Assembly: GCA_030145305.1 (NCBI GenBank)
Contig: JAQYVX010000004.1
Location: 186,001 to 250,000 of the forward strand
Length of the DNA stretch: 64,000 nt
Direction of reading: 5' to 3'
Source of the DNA: Halarcobacter sp.
Lineage (GTDB): Bacteria; Campylobacterota; Campylobacteria; Campylobacterales; Arcobacteraceae
Within the stretch, counting starts at the first letter, position 1; every line of letters begins with the position of its first letter. Positions 27,464 to 37,009 of the stretch are shown here, in pieces. The position numbers were made by a program, and so were the translations under genes. The notes under the pieces are model-generated. The model worked only from the letters and a program-made list of their open reading frames with translations, ran no database searches and was not told the origin of the DNA.

Positions 27464-28456
27464 ATGGAATTAAATATTGCAAGTGTTGAAATAGAGCCAA
27501 AAAGACATACTTTTGGAAATGTTGCTAGAAGATTAGGTGAAGATAGACCAGCTTCAAGATATGAAGAAGCTATGTATGATGCACAGCCAACTGAAAATTT
27601 TCATTACAGACCTCAATGGGAACCTGAATTTGAAATTTATGATAAAAAAAGAACAAAAATTAAAATGAACGATTGGTATGATTTATTAGATCCAAGAAAA
27701 TTTCATTATATGTCATATGTTTCAACAAGAGCTAACCAAAATGCTGCAAATGAACAAAGTTTTGATTTTATTGATAAAAGAGGCTTAGTTGATTTTATAA
27801 AAAAAGAAAATTTACAAAAAGTATTTGATTTTCTAACACCTCTAAGACATTATGAATATGGCGCAAATATGAATAATTTGACAATTGTAGATAGAGTTTA
27901 TGGAACAGCTATGATGTCAGCTTCTATGTTTCATGCTGAAGATAGATTAGGAATGGCTCAACATATAACAAAAATTATTTTACTACTTAGTAATAATGAT
28001 GTGACAAAATTAGATGAGGGAAAGGAAGCTTGGCTAGATGATTCTAAATGGCAAGGTTTAAGAAAAGCTGTTGAAGATTCTTTAGTTGAAAAAGATCCAA
28101 TTAGACTGTTTGTAAAACAAAATATTGTTTTTGATGGATTTATTATTCCATTAATGATTAATGAATTCTCAAAATATATGGCAAATCATGAAGAAATGGT
28201 ACTTCCAATGTTAAGTGAATTTATTACTTCTTGGTATGAAGAAACAGCTAAATGGTTAAATAGTGTAATTAAAGTTATGGCTCTTGAATCTGATGAAAAT
28301 AAAGAATTATTAAGCAAATGGGTAAAAGAAGATATAGAAATTATGGAAAAAGCGATGGAATCATTAGTATCATTTTCTAATAATCCAAAAGAATTAATAG
28401 ATTTAACAAAAGCTGAATTAATTGAAAGATTAAATAAATGTGGATTGAATTTATAA
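27464..28456 (+). CDS. dmpL: Phenol hydroxylase beta subunit P1 (DmpL-like)
   Basis: The structural beta subunit of the diiron oxygenase, 330 residues, which packs against DmpN. The family start with PKRHTFGNVARRLGEDRPASRYEEA is present, then the helical ferritin-like region without iron ligands. The length equals Pseudomonas DmpL (about 331). It follows dmpK with ribosome-binding site AAGGAG. Confidence 0.92.
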   Translation: MELNIASVEIEPKRHTFGNVARRLGEDRPASRYEEAMYDAQPTENFHYRPQWEPEFEIYDKKRTKIKMNDWYDLLDPRKFHYMSYVSTRANQNAANEQSFDFIDKRGLVDFIKKENLQKVFDFLTPLRHYEYGANMNNLTIVDRVYGTAMMSASMFHAEDRLGMAQHITKIILLLSNNDVTKLDEGKEAWLDDSKWQGLRKAVEDSLVEKDPIRLFVKQNIVFDGFIIPLMINEFSKYMANHEEMVLPMLSEFITSWYEETAKWLNSVIKVMALESDENKELLSKWVKEDIEIMEKAMESLVSFSNNPKELIDLTKAELIERLNKCGLNL

Positions 28457-28482
28457 AAATTAACATAATAAAAGGAAAATAA

Positions 28483-28758
28483 ATGTCAGCAAGTATAGCG
28501 TTATTATGTCTTCAAGCTACAGAAGATGGTAGAGCAATTGCAGAAGCAATTAGAGAAGATAATGAAGGTGTGATAATAACAAATAAACCAGCAATGATTC
28601 AAATTGAGAGAGCCGAGAGAATTACTATAAAAGCTTCAACGGTATCAGAATCTTTAGGAAGAGATTGGGATCCAGAGGAATTACAATTAGTATTAATTTC
28701 TTTAGGTGGTCAAATTGAAGAGACAGATGACGAGTTTATCGTTTATTGGAATAATTAA
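28483..28758 (+). CDS. dmpM: Phenol hydroxylase effector protein P2 (DmpM-like)
   Basis: A 91-residue cofactor-free coupling protein that docks on DmpN and tunes oxygen activation. The pattern ASTVSESLGRDWDPEELQLVLISLGGQIEETDDE is typical of DmpM/MmoB/TmoD effectors. Size and position between dmpL and dmpN are canonical. Confidence 0.92.
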   Translation: MSASIALLCLQATEDGRAIAEAIREDNEGVIITNKPAMIQIERAERITIKASTVSESLGRDWDPEELQLVLISLGGQIEETDDEFIVYWNN

Positions 28759-28787
28759 TATATCAAGATAAAAATAAGGGAGATATT

Positions 28788-30302
28788 ATGAGTGCAAACC
28801 AACGAAAAAAAAGATTGAATAAAAAAGATGCATATAAATATATGACTAGACTTGGTTGGGATACAACTTACCAAAAAGAAGAAGATGTTTTTCCATATTT
28901 AGAAATGGAAGGTTTAAAAATTCATGATTGGGAAGCATGGGAAGATCCATTTAGAATGACTATGGATTCTTATTGGAAATTACAAGCTGAAAAAGATAAA
29001 AAACTTTATTCTATTATTGACGCATTTGCACAAAATAATGGGCAAAAAAATATTTCTGATGGAAGATATGTTAATGCATTAAAATTATTTATAACAGGAA
29101 TAACACCTTTAGAATATAAAGTTGTTCAAGGTTTTTCTCATGCTGCACGTGCTTTCAAAGGGGAAGGAGCTTCAATTGCCTGCCAAATGCAAGCTATTGA
29201 TGAGTTAAGACATTTCCAAACTCAAGTTCATACAATGAGCCATTATAATAAATATTTTGATGGTTTTAGTGAACATACTACTATGCATGATAGAGTATGG
29301 TATTTATCAGTTCCTAAATCATTTGGTGATGATGCAAGTACAGCTGGACCTTTTGAATACTTAGCAGCCATTTCATTCTCCTTTGAGTTTGTCTTAACTA
29401 GTTTATTATTTGTACCATTTATGAGTGGAGCTGCTTATAATGGAGATATGGCAACAGTAACCTTTGGATTTTCAGCGCAAAGTGATGAATCAAGACATAT
29501 GACACTTGGTCTTTCAGCTATTAAATTTATGCTTGAGCAAGATGCTGATAATGTACCAATTGTTCAAAAATGGATGGATAAATGGCTATGGAGAGGATAT
29601 AGATTATTAGGTCTAGTATCTATGATGATGGATTATATGTTACCAAATTCTCCAACTTCATGGGGAGAATCTGTTGAATTATATATTGAACAAAATTGTA
29701 TGGCTTTATACAAAGATTTAGAAAAATATGGAATTAAAGCACCAACTGATTTAATTAACACAATTGTTGCAGAAAAAGGACATTTATCTCATCAAGTTTG
29801 GAATATTTTTTATAATCATACAAACGCAGCAGCATTCCATACTTGGATGCCAAAAGAAGATAAGATGAATTGGTTAAGTGAAAAATATCCTGATACTTTT
29901 GATAAATATTATAGACCAATGTTTGAAAGATATATCGAATTAGAGAAAAAAGGAGAGAGATTTTACTCTGAAGTATTACCTCAAATCTGTCAAGTTTGTC
30001 AAATTCCAATGGGATTTACAGACATAGAAGGTGGAAATCCAGAAGTTTATACAGTAGAAACATCAGAATTTAATGGTGAAAAATTCCATACTTGTTCAAA
30101 AGGTTGTAAGCATATATTTGAAGCTCAACCTGAAAAATATATACAAGCTTGGTTACCACCAAATCAAATTTTCCAAGGAAACTGTGGAGGAGCTACAATT
30201 CCAGAAGTTTTAAAATGGTACCAAATAGATCATGGTGTTGACAATCTAGATTATGTAGGTTCACCAGATGAAGCTATGTGGAATAAACTAAAAAATAAAT
30301 AA
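28788..30302 (+). CDS. dmpN: Phenol hydroxylase alpha subunit P3 (DmpN-like, diiron oxygenase)
   Basis: The catalytic subunit that hydroxylates phenol to catechol, 504 residues. Iron ligands come from two ExxH motifs: AIDELRHFQ (about 140) and SDESRHMTLG (about 240), within a four-helix bundle. The C-terminal segment holds a YHS-like domain with CQVCQIPMGF and HTCSKGCKHIFEA, as in other DmpN/TmoA proteins. The length agrees with DmpN (about 517). Oxygen is an obligate substrate, so this operon serves oxic or micro-oxic growth. Confidence 0.94.
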   Translation: MSANQRKKRLNKKDAYKYMTRLGWDTTYQKEEDVFPYLEMEGLKIHDWEAWEDPFRMTMDSYWKLQAEKDKKLYSIIDAFAQNNGQKNISDGRYVNALKLFITGITPLEYKVVQGFSHAARAFKGEGASIACQMQAIDELRHFQTQVHTMSHYNKYFDGFSEHTTMHDRVWYLSVPKSFGDDASTAGPFEYLAAISFSFEFVLTSLLFVPFMSGAAYNGDMATVTFGFSAQSDESRHMTLGLSAIKFMLEQDADNVPIVQKWMDKWLWRGYRLLGLVSMMMDYMLPNSPTSWGESVELYIEQNCMALYKDLEKYGIKAPTDLINTIVAEKGHLSHQVWNIFYNHTNAAAFHTWMPKEDKMNWLSEKYPDTFDKYYRPMFERYIELEKKGERFYSEVLPQICQVCQIPMGFTDIEGGNPEVYTVETSEFNGEKFHTCSKGCKHIFEAQPEKYIQAWLPPNQIFQGNCGGATIPEVLKWYQIDHGVDNLDYVGSPDEAMWNKLKNK

Positions 30303-30313
30303 AAGGAGACAAA

Positions 30314-30673
30314 ATGGCAGTTCAATCAATTGGGGAATATCCAATCATAATGAAAGATAAAATAGAAAATTTTAATGGGAATCAATTAGTTTTTATAAAT
30401 TGGCATGCACATAGAGTGGTTAGCTCTCCTAGAGCTTTCCCACTACCTCCTGAAATGCCTTTTGCAGCATTATTAACAGATATTATTCCAATATGCTACA
30501 AAATTGAACCAGATTTTGAAGATTTGGATTTTGATAAAACAGAAGTTATTTGGGAAGTTGATGGAGAAGTAATTAATCCAGATTTTTCAAAAAGTCTAAA
30601 AGAAAATGGTGTTGGTCATAAATCTATTATTAAATTTATTACACCTTCTTTAACAGGTAAAGTAGGAGTATAA
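30314..30673 (+). CDS. dmpO: Phenol hydroxylase subunit P4 (DmpO-like)
   Basis: A 119-residue subunit, the gamma chain of the hydroxylase complex. The family pattern with PRAFPLPPEMPFAALLTDIIP and a C-terminal KSIIKFITP is visible. It is preceded by AAAAGGAG and ends one base before dmpP. Confidence 0.9.
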   Translation: MAVQSIGEYPIIMKDKIENFNGNQLVFINWHAHRVVSSPRAFPLPPEMPFAALLTDIIPICYKIEPDFEDLDFDKTEVIWEVDGEVINPDFSKSLKENGVGHKSIIKFITPSLTGKVGV

Positions 30674-30674
30674 G

Positions 30675-31733
30675 ATGTCTTGTAGATTAGAAATAGAACC
30701 AACTGGTGATGCGGTAGAAGTTCAAGAAGGTCAAACCCTTCTTGATGCTGCTTTAAGACAAGGAGTTTATCTTCCCCATGCTTGTAATCATGGACTCTGT
30801 GGAACTTGTAAAGTTGAAGTTTTAGAAGGAGAAGTTGATTTAGGTGATGCTTCACCTTTTGCCTTGATGGAAAGTGAACGAGATGATGGATACTGCTTAG
30901 CGTGCACTGCAACAGCAGCAGAAGATGTAGTTATTGAAGCTGATATTGATGTTGATGTTGATGCAAGAAGTATTCCTGTAAAAGATATTATGGGAACAAT
31001 TATTAAAAGAGAAATGTTAACTCCTAGAATTTTAGGTCTTTGGATAGAACTAGAAGAAGAGTTAGATTTTCAAGCGGGACAATATATAAATTATCATGTT
31101 CCTGGATTTGATGAACCAAGAGCATTTTCTTTAGCAAATCAACCAAGTACAGGAAAAATTATTGAATTAAATATCGGAATTATTCCAGATGGAGAAGCAA
31201 CTCCATGGATTCACAATAATGTAAAAGTTGGAGATAAAAGAAAAATAACAGGACCTTTTGGACGATTCTTTGTAAAAAGAAGTGCACAAAAACCTATGAT
31301 CTTTTTTGCTGGTGGTTCAGGACTTTCTAGTCCAAAATCTATGATTTTAGATGAATTAGAAAAAGGCTGTACTTTGCCAATCACTTTATTTCATGGGGCA
31401 AGAAATGAAGAAGAATTATATTATGCAGATTTATTTAGAGATTTAGAAACAAAATATGAAAACTTTAAATATATTCCTGTTTTATCAGATAATAAAGATG
31501 AAAACTGGACAGGTGAAATAGGTTTTACAAATGATATAGCTAAAAAAATATATGATAATCAATTTGCAGGAAATAAAGCTTATCTTTGTGGTCCTCCTAT
31601 GATGAGTGATGCTTGTATTACCTCTTTAATGCAAGGAAGATTATTTGAAAAAGACATACATACAGAAAAGTTTTTTTCAAGAGCTGATTTATATAAAGAA
31701 GAAGTAAAAAGCCCTCTTTTCAAATCCATATAA
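30675..31733 (+). CDS. dmpP: Phenol hydroxylase reductase P5 (DmpP-like)
   Basis: The electron-transfer subunit that carries electrons from NADH to the diiron centre. Residues 1-90 are a plant-type [2Fe-2S] ferredoxin with CNHGLCGTC and a fourth Cys in CLACTA. Residues 105-215 bind FAD (RAFSLAN). Residues 215-352 bind NAD (FFAGGSGLSSPKSM, LCGPPMM). The length of 352 equals Pseudomonas DmpP. A strong terminator follows. Confidence 0.93.
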   Translation: MSCRLEIEPTGDAVEVQEGQTLLDAALRQGVYLPHACNHGLCGTCKVEVLEGEVDLGDASPFALMESERDDGYCLACTATAAEDVVIEADIDVDVDARSIPVKDIMGTIIKREMLTPRILGLWIELEEELDFQAGQYINYHVPGFDEPRAFSLANQPSTGKIIELNIGIIPDGEATPWIHNNVKVGDKRKITGPFGRFFVKRSAQKPMIFFAGGSGLSSPKSMILDELEKGCTLPITLFHGARNEEELYYADLFRDLETKYENFKYIPVLSDNKDENWTGEIGFTNDIAKKIYDNQFAGNKAYLCGPPMMSDACITSLMQGRLFEKDIHTEKFFSRADLYKEEVKSPLFKSI

Positions 31734-31766
31734 AAAGATACAATCTTTTAGATTGTATCTTTTTTA
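31732..31766 (+). terminator. Rho-independent terminator of phenol hydroxylase operon
   Basis: GATACAATC (31737-31745), five-base loop, GATTGTATC (31751-31759), then TTTTTT. A textbook intrinsic terminator directly after dmpP, which separates the upper and lower pathway transcripts. Confidence 0.85.
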
Positions 31767-31910
31767 TCTACTAACATTTAAAAAAAATCTTATTACTTAA
31801 TCCCCATTAACAAAGCTTGTATTTATATCAAATCAAATATACCTCCCTATTTTAAAATAAGATTTACAAATATATTAGATTAAAAAATTTCATACAAAAA
31901 AACAAGAAAA

Positions 31911-31943
31911 TGCGATTTTTATGCGAATTATTTAAAGTATAGT
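31911..31943 (+). promoter_or_regulatory. Meta-cleavage operon promoter with tandem GCGA operator
   Basis: GCGA at 31912-31915 and 31923-31926, 11 bp apart, then exactly 11 bases to TATAGT (31938-31943). The rest of the 31.77-32.03 kb spacer is AT-rich and shows nothing else recognisable. A ribosome-binding site AAGGA lies just before the TTG start at 32030. Confidence 0.65.
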
Positions 31944-32029
31944 TCAATTAGTTAAAAGGTCACTTTTACTTTAAATAACATTATTGAAAGTTTCAATCTT
32001 TGTTGTTAATTTTAAACATAAGGATATTT

Positions 32030-32338
32030 TTGAAACATAATATCTTAGTAAAAAATAAAGACAAAAATCGTTCTTGTAGCGAAGATAAAAATCTTATGGA
32101 TTCCTTATCGGTTTGTGCAGATATAGTTCCAAAAGGTTGCCATAACGGTGCTTGTGGAGTTTGTAAAATCAAAGTCAGTAAAGGTGAATTTAAAAAACTG
32201 AAAATGAATAGAAAACATATTTCACAAGAAGAAGAACTAAACAATATAGTTCTAGCATGTAGAAGTCTTCCAAAAAGTGATATGGAAATTGAATTTTTAG
32301 GAAAGCCTAAAGCAGAGATTTATACGCTTGGAAATTAA
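32030..32338 (+). CDS. XylT/DmpQ-like [2Fe-2S] ferredoxin
   Basis: A small ferredoxin of 102 residues if translation starts at TTG 32030, which sits six bases after AGG of a ribosome-binding site; a start at 32000 would add ten residues but lacks such a site. Cluster ligands are in GCHNGACGVC with a fourth Cys in LACRS, the CX4CX2C plant-type spacing. XylT-class ferredoxins reactivate catechol 2,3-dioxygenase by reducing oxidised iron. Position directly before that gene supports this. Confidence 0.85.
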   Translation: MKHNILVKNKDKNRSCSEDKNLMDSLSVCADIVPKGCHNGACGVCKIKVSKGEFKKLKMNRKHISQEEELNNIVLACRSLPKSDMEIEFLGKPKAEIYTLGN

Positions 32339-32358
32339 ATTATATTAAGGAGATAAAA

Positions 32359-33303
32359 ATGGGAATTATGAGAATAGGTCATGTTGATATAAATGTATTA
32401 AACATAGAAGAATCAAGAACTTACTATGAAGAAATAATGGGACTGAGTGTTACAAGAGAAGATGAAGATGGTACTTTATATCTTAAATGTTGGGATGAAT
32501 GGGATAAATATAGTTTAGTTTTAAGACCTTCTGATGAGGCTACATTTAATAGAGTTGCTTATAAAGTCCAAAGCGATTCTGATTTAGATGATTTAAAAAT
32601 AAAAATTGAAAACTATGGTATTGAAACTAAATTTTTAGAAGCTGGCACAGTTACAGACTGTGGTCGAATATTAACTTTTATCTTACCAAGTGGTCATGAG
32701 ATGCAATTATATGCACATAAAGAGTTTATAGGAAAAGAAACAGGAGATACAAATCCAGCACCTTGGCCTTTTAAAGGAAAAGGGATAAAAGCACATTGGA
32801 TTGATCATGCTTTATTAATGTGTCAAGGTCCTGAGTCTGTAATGGAAGTAACAAAATTCTTCATTGATATTTTTGATTTTACATTGACAGAACAAGTTTG
32901 CGTGGGACCAGAAGGTTCACTTCAAGCGGCAACTTGGTTAACTTGTTCTTCAACTCCTCATGATATTGCCTTTGTAGCAGGAGCAGAAGCAGGGATGCAT
33001 CATTTCGCCTTTTTCTTAGATGGATGGAATGATATTTTAAGAGCAGCAGATGTTATGGGAATGCATAATGTAAAAATTGATGTAACGCCACAAAGACATG
33101 GTATTACAAGAGGTGAAACAATCTATTTCTTTGATCCATCAGGACATAGACTTGAAACATTTGCAGGACTTGGATATTTAGCTCAACCTGATATGCCAGT
33201 TATTACTTGGACAGAAGATGAATTATGGAGAGGTATTTTCTATCATACAGGAATAGAAAATGGTGCATTTACTACAGCGTATACTTTAAACGCTTATAAA
33301 TAA
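32359..33303 (+). CDS. dmpB: Catechol 2,3-dioxygenase (XylE/DmpB type)
   Basis: An extradiol ring-cleaving enzyme that opens catechol to 2-hydroxymuconic semialdehyde. Two vicinal-oxygen-chelate domains are visible. Fe(II) ligands are His in WIDHALL, His in GMHHFAFF and Glu in HRLETFAGLG. The length of 314 compares with 307 for XylE. Its TAA stop overlaps the next ATG (TAATG), which implies coupled translation with the GlcG-like gene. Confidence 0.94.
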   Translation: MGIMRIGHVDINVLNIEESRTYYEEIMGLSVTREDEDGTLYLKCWDEWDKYSLVLRPSDEATFNRVAYKVQSDSDLDDLKIKIENYGIETKFLEAGTVTDCGRILTFILPSGHEMQLYAHKEFIGKETGDTNPAPWPFKGKGIKAHWIDHALLMCQGPESVMEVTKFFIDIFDFTLTEQVCVGPEGSLQAATWLTCSSTPHDIAFVAGAEAGMHHFAFFLDGWNDILRAADVMGMHNVKIDVTPQRHGITRGETIYFFDPSGHRLETFAGLGYLAQPDMPVITWTEDELWRGIFYHTGIENGAFTTAYTLNAYK

Positions 33304-33731
33304 TGACTACAATTATTACAGAAAAATCTATATCAAGAAAAGCATCTATTGATGCTTGTCTTTTTGCAATAAAAAAAGCAGAAGAATTAGAAATTGATAT
33401 AAATGTAAGTGTTGTGGACAATAAAGGTTTAGAAATGGCATTTTTAAGAATGGAAAATTCTTTTATCATTTCTATTGATATTGCAAAAGACAAAGCGTAC
33501 ACAAGTGCTAGTTTTGGATTTCCAACAGATAAATGGACAGAAATTTTCAAAGAAATGCCTCATTTAGAGCAAGGTTTTTCTAATAGACATAGATTGATTC
33601 CTTTTGGTGGAGGATTACCTATATTTGATGAAGATGGAATAAAAGTTGGAGCTATTGGTGTTTCAGGTGGAACAGAAGAAGAAGATATTATATGTGCAAA
33701 ACATGCAATTAAAAAAATAGGATTAAAATAA
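33303..33731 (+). CDS. GlcG/HbpS-like (DUF336) protein
   Basis: A 142-residue protein of the heme-binding GlcG/HbpS family: SRKASIDACLFAIKKAEELEIDINVSVVD trimmed to its pattern is A-C-L-F-A-I-K-K-A, followed by FGGGLPIF and GAIGVSGGTEEED. No signal peptide is present. Homologues occur in several meta-cleavage clusters without a defined role. It is translationally coupled to genes on both sides (TAATG overlaps). A role in handling heme or a pathway metabolite is open. Confidence 0.8.
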   Translation: MTTIITEKSISRKASIDACLFAIKKAEELEIDINVSVVDNKGLEMAFLRMENSFIISIDIAKDKAYTSASFGFPTDKWTEIFKEMPHLEQGFSNRHRLIPFGGGLPIFDEDGIKVGAIGVSGGTEEEDIICAKHAIKKIGLK

Positions 33732-35188
33732 TGAAAAAAGTACAACACTATATTAATGGAAAATTTATGGACTCACAGTGTGGTGAGTTTTTTGATAATT
33801 ATAACCCTGCAACTGCTGAGCTTATCTCTAAAGTAGCATTAGGAAGAGAGCCTGAAGTAAATGCTGCAATAGCTGCCGCAAAGGCCGCTCTTACAGGAGA
33901 ATGGGGGCAAATGAAACTAAATGATAGAATAGCCATGATGTATGAAATTGCTAATGAAATTGATAGACGATTTGATGATTTTCTAGAAGCAGAATGTTTA
34001 GATACGGGAAAACCATACTCAATTGCAAGACATATAGATATTCCAAGAGGAGCTGCAAACTTCAAAGTATTCGCTGATACTATGAAAAGTGTTGCTGATG
34101 AAGCATATAGAGCAGATACTCCTGATGGCAAAAAAATGCTTAATTACTCAATGAGAAAACCAAAAGGTGTAATTGGAGTTATTTCTCCTTGGAATTTACC
34201 ATTACTACTTATGACTTGGAAAGTTGGTCCTGCTATGGCTTGTGGAAATACAGTTGTTGTGAAACCTTCACAAGTAACACCTACAACTACTTCACTTTTA
34301 GGTGAAGTTATGAGTAAAGTTGGAGTTCCAAATGGAGCATACAATGTTGTTCAAGGGAAAGGCTCAATTACTGGAAATTTAATTACTTCTCATAAAGATA
34401 TTGATGCTATTACTTTTACAGGTGAAACAAAAACAGGTGAAATGATTATGGATGCTTGTTCAAAAGGGGTAAGGGATGTATCCTTAGAACTTGGTGGTAA
34501 AAACCCAGCTGTAATTTTTGCAGACTGTGACATAGAAAAAGCAATTTCGGAAACAGCAAGATCAGTATTTGCAAACTCAGGGCAAGTTTGTTTAGGAACA
34601 GAAAGAGTTTATGTTCAAAGAGCAATTTTTGATGAATTTGTAAATAAACTAAAAGAAGCTGGTTCAAGACTAAAAGTTGGGGTTCAAAACGATGAATCTG
34701 TTGATATGGGTCCTGTTGTAAGTGCTGCACATAGAGATAAAGTTTTAGAATTTTATGAAAATGCAAAAAAAGAAGGTGCAAATGTTATCTTAGGTGGAGG
34801 AGCTCCTAAAATGGAAGGGAATTTAAAGAATGGATTTTTTGTAGAACCTACTATTTGGACAGGACTTCCTGAAACGGCAACTGTTGTAAAAGAAGAAGTA
34901 TTTGGGCCTTGTTGTCATATTGCACCTTTTGATACAGAAGAAGAAGTTATTAAAATGGCAAATGATACAAAATATGGATTAGCCGCTACTGTATTTACTC
35001 AAAATCTAGATAGAGCTCATAGAGTAGCCTCACAAATTGATGCAGGAATTGTATGGATTAATTCATGGTTCTTAAGAGATTTAAGAACACCATTTGGGGG
35101 AATGAAAGGTTCAGGTATTGGAAGAGAAGGTGGACATCATTCACTTGAATTTTACACAGAACTTAAAAATATTTGTATAAAAATGTAG
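33731..35188 (+). CDS. dmpC: 2-hydroxymuconic semialdehyde dehydrogenase (DmpC/XylG)
   Basis: An NAD-dependent aldehyde dehydrogenase that opens the oxidative (4-oxalocrotonate) branch. Catalytic Glu lies in LELGGKNPAV and catalytic Cys in NSGQVCLGTERV. SPWNLPLLL and the C-terminal PFGGMKGSGIGREGG are typical. The length of 485 matches DmpC. Confidence 0.92.
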   Translation: MKKVQHYINGKFMDSQCGEFFDNYNPATAELISKVALGREPEVNAAIAAAKAALTGEWGQMKLNDRIAMMYEIANEIDRRFDDFLEAECLDTGKPYSIARHIDIPRGAANFKVFADTMKSVADEAYRADTPDGKKMLNYSMRKPKGVIGVISPWNLPLLLMTWKVGPAMACGNTVVVKPSQVTPTTTSLLGEVMSKVGVPNGAYNVVQGKGSITGNLITSHKDIDAITFTGETKTGEMIMDACSKGVRDVSLELGGKNPAVIFADCDIEKAISETARSVFANSGQVCLGTERVYVQRAIFDEFVNKLKEAGSRLKVGVQNDESVDMGPVVSAAHRDKVLEFYENAKKEGANVILGGGAPKMEGNLKNGFFVEPTIWTGLPETATVVKEEVFGPCCHIAPFDTEEEVIKMANDTKYGLAATVFTQNLDRAHRVASQIDAGIVWINSWFLRDLRTPFGGMKGSGIGREGGHHSLEFYTELKNICIKM

Positions 35189-35206
35189 AAATTGAAGGAT
35201 AATTTT

Positions 35207-36001
35207 ATGGCAATGACAAATGAAAAAATAGAAAAATATGGAAATGAATTATATGAAGCTTTAAAAGGTAATTATTCAATTGAACCAATCTCATCAAGAG
35301 AAAAGGATTCTACAATAGAAGATGCTTATGCAATTCAACATCATTTTTTAAAAAGAAGAAGGGATGATGACAAATCAAAAATTATTGGTAAAAAAATAGG
35401 TGTAACGTCAAAAGTGGTGATGGATATGTTAGGTGTTCATCAGCCAGATTTTGGATACCTCTTATCTGATATGATTTATTCTGATGGGGATGAAATTAAC
35501 GTAAGTGATAAGATGATTCAGCCAAAAGCTGAAGGTGAAATAGCTTTTGTTTTAAAAGAAGAGTTACAAGGTCCAGGAGTTACAGCTGCGGATGTTTTAA
35601 AAGCTACAAAGTTTGTAATGCCTTGTTTTGAGATTGTTGATTCAAGAATTAATGATTGGAAAATTAAAATTCAAGATACAGTTGCGGATAATGCTTCTTG
35701 TGGATATATAGTATTTGGTGGAAATGCAGTTGATCCAAGAGATGTAGATTTAACAACTTGTGGAATCACTTTAGAATGTAATGGCGAATTACTACACACA
35801 GGTGCAGGTGCAGCAGCACTTGGAAGCCCTGTAAATGCAGTTGTTTGGCTTGCAAATAAATTAGGTGAGTTTGGTGTGGGATTAAAAGCTGGAGAAGTCA
35901 TACTCTCTGGGGCATTATGTGCAATGGTTACTATTAAGCCAGGTGATAATATGACTATAAATATTGGTGGAATAGGTTCAGCTTCTTGTAGATTTGTATA
36001 G
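35207..36001 (+). CDS. dmpE: 2-oxopent-4-enoate (2-hydroxypenta-2,4-dienoate) hydratase (DmpE)
   Basis: Adds water to 2-hydroxypenta-2,4-dienoate to give 4-hydroxy-2-oxovalerate. The FAH-like fold shows KIIGKKIGVTSKVVMDMLGV, metal ligands in PKAEGEIAFVL and EIVDSRI. I place the start at ATG 35207, eight bases after GGA; the upstream TTG at 35192 is a poorer choice. It is 264 residues long. It is paralogous to the decarboxylase at 38038. Confidence 0.88.
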   Translation: MAMTNEKIEKYGNELYEALKGNYSIEPISSREKDSTIEDAYAIQHHFLKRRRDDDKSKIIGKKIGVTSKVVMDMLGVHQPDFGYLLSDMIYSDGDEINVSDKMIQPKAEGEIAFVLKEELQGPGVTAADVLKATKFVMPCFEIVDSRINDWKIKIQDTVADNASCGYIVFGGNAVDPRDVDLTTCGITLECNGELLHTGAGAAALGSPVNAVVWLANKLGEFGVGLKAGEVILSGALCAMVTIKPGDNMTINIGGIGSASCRFV

Positions 36002-36025
36002 AGCTAATACTTTGCTTACTTTAGA

Positions 36026-36113
36026 GTTTGCTTCTTTAGTAGAAAACTATTTCCTACATTAAAAGAAGTTATTAAAGAAAAGGTCCCTTTAAAATTGGGA
36101 CAATTTTTAAGGA
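36026..36113 (+). ncRNA. Candidate structured leader, copy 2 (before dmpF)
   Basis: GTTTGCTTCTTTA (36026-36038) and TAAAAGAAGTTA (36060-36071) are separated by 21 bases, identical to copy 1. The insert folds differently (GTAG with CTAC). A second hairpin GTCCC (36083-36087) / GGGAC (36097-36101) precedes AAGGA. Base pairs differ from copy 1 but pairing is kept. Confidence 0.5.
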
Positions 36114-36119
36114 ATGAGA

Positions 36120-37007
36120 ATGAAAAAAATTAATTGTGCATTAATTGGGTCTGGGAATATTGGAACAGACTTAATGTTTAAATTGCAAAGAAGTGAAATC
36201 TTAAATCCTTTATGGATGGTAGGAATTGATCCTGAATCTGATGGTTTAAAAAAAGCCAAAGAAGCTGGAATGAAAATTACACATGAAGGTGTTGATGGAT
36301 TATTACCTTTTATAAAAGAAGATGAAGTAATGATTGCCTTTGATGCAACATCTGCTTATGTTCACGGAGAAAATAATAGAAAACTTGCAGAATTAGGGGT
36401 TAAAGTTATTGACTTAACCCCTGCTGCAATTGGTCCATTTTGTGTCCCTTCTGTTAATATGAAAGAGCTTTTAAAAAAAGATGCTCAAAATGTAAATATG
36501 GTTACTTGTGGAGGGCAAGCTACTATTCCAATGATTGCCGCTGTTTCAAGTGTTCAAGAAGTTGAATATGCAGAAATAATTGCAACAGCAGCTTCAAAAT
36601 CAGCAGGTCCAGGAACAAGAGCAAATATTGATGAGTTTACAGAAACTACAAAACTTGGAATTGAAGTAGTTGGTGGGGCTAAAAAAGGTAAAGCAATTAT
36701 TATTCTAAATCCTGCTGAACCGCCTCTTATGATGAGAGATACAATTCATTGTCAAACAAGTGAAACTCCAAATGAAGAAGCTATAACAAAATCTGTACAT
36801 GAGATGGTTAAAGAAGTACAAAAATTTGTTCCAGGATATACACTTAAAAATGGTCCAGTTTTTGATGGAAATAAAATTTCAGTTTGGTTAGAGGTTGAAG
36901 GATTAGGTGATTATTTACCTAAATTTGCAGGAAACCTTGACATTATAACAGCAGCAGCAACTAATATTGCAGAACAAATGGCTGAAAAAATCAAAGCAGG
37001 AGTTTAA
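36120..37007 (+). CDS. dmpF: Acetaldehyde dehydrogenase, acylating (DmpF)
   Basis: Converts acetaldehyde to acetyl-CoA inside a channelled complex with the aldolase Dmp[13 protein letters not shown] binds NAD; the catalytic Cys is in [15 protein letters not shown] 36120 is preferred over ATG 36114 because it is six bases after AAGGA; it gives 295 residues. The aldolase gene follows two bases later. Confidence 0.92.
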   Translation: MKKINCALIGSGNIGTDLMFKLQRSEILNPLWMVGIDPESDGLKKAKEAGMKITHEGVDGLLPFIKEDEVMIAFDATSAYVHGENNRKLAELGVKVIDLTPAAIGPFCVPSVNMKELLKKDAQNVNMVTCGGQATIPMIAAVSSVQEVEYAEIIATAASKSAGPGTRANIDEFTETTKLGIEVVGGAKKGKAIIILNPAEPPLMMRDTIHCQTSETPNEEAITKSVHEMVKEVQKFVPGYTLKNGPVFDGNKISVWLEVEGLGDYLPKFAGNLDIITAAATNIAEQMAEKIKAGV

Positions 37008-37009
37008 AG

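Noticed and set aside
30616-30912. Minus-strand reading frame across dmpO-dmpP
   Set aside because: Antisense to two conserved genes with no family resemblance and no start signal.
31767-31999. Small gene or RNA in the spacer between the two catabolic operons
   Set aside because: Only AT-rich sequence with the operator and -10 box could be supported; short frames lack binding sites.
34446-34781. Minus-strand reading frame within the dehydrogenase gene
   Set aside because: Low-complexity Leu/His/Gln-rich translation, no binding site, fully inside a well-supported gene; a shadow frame.
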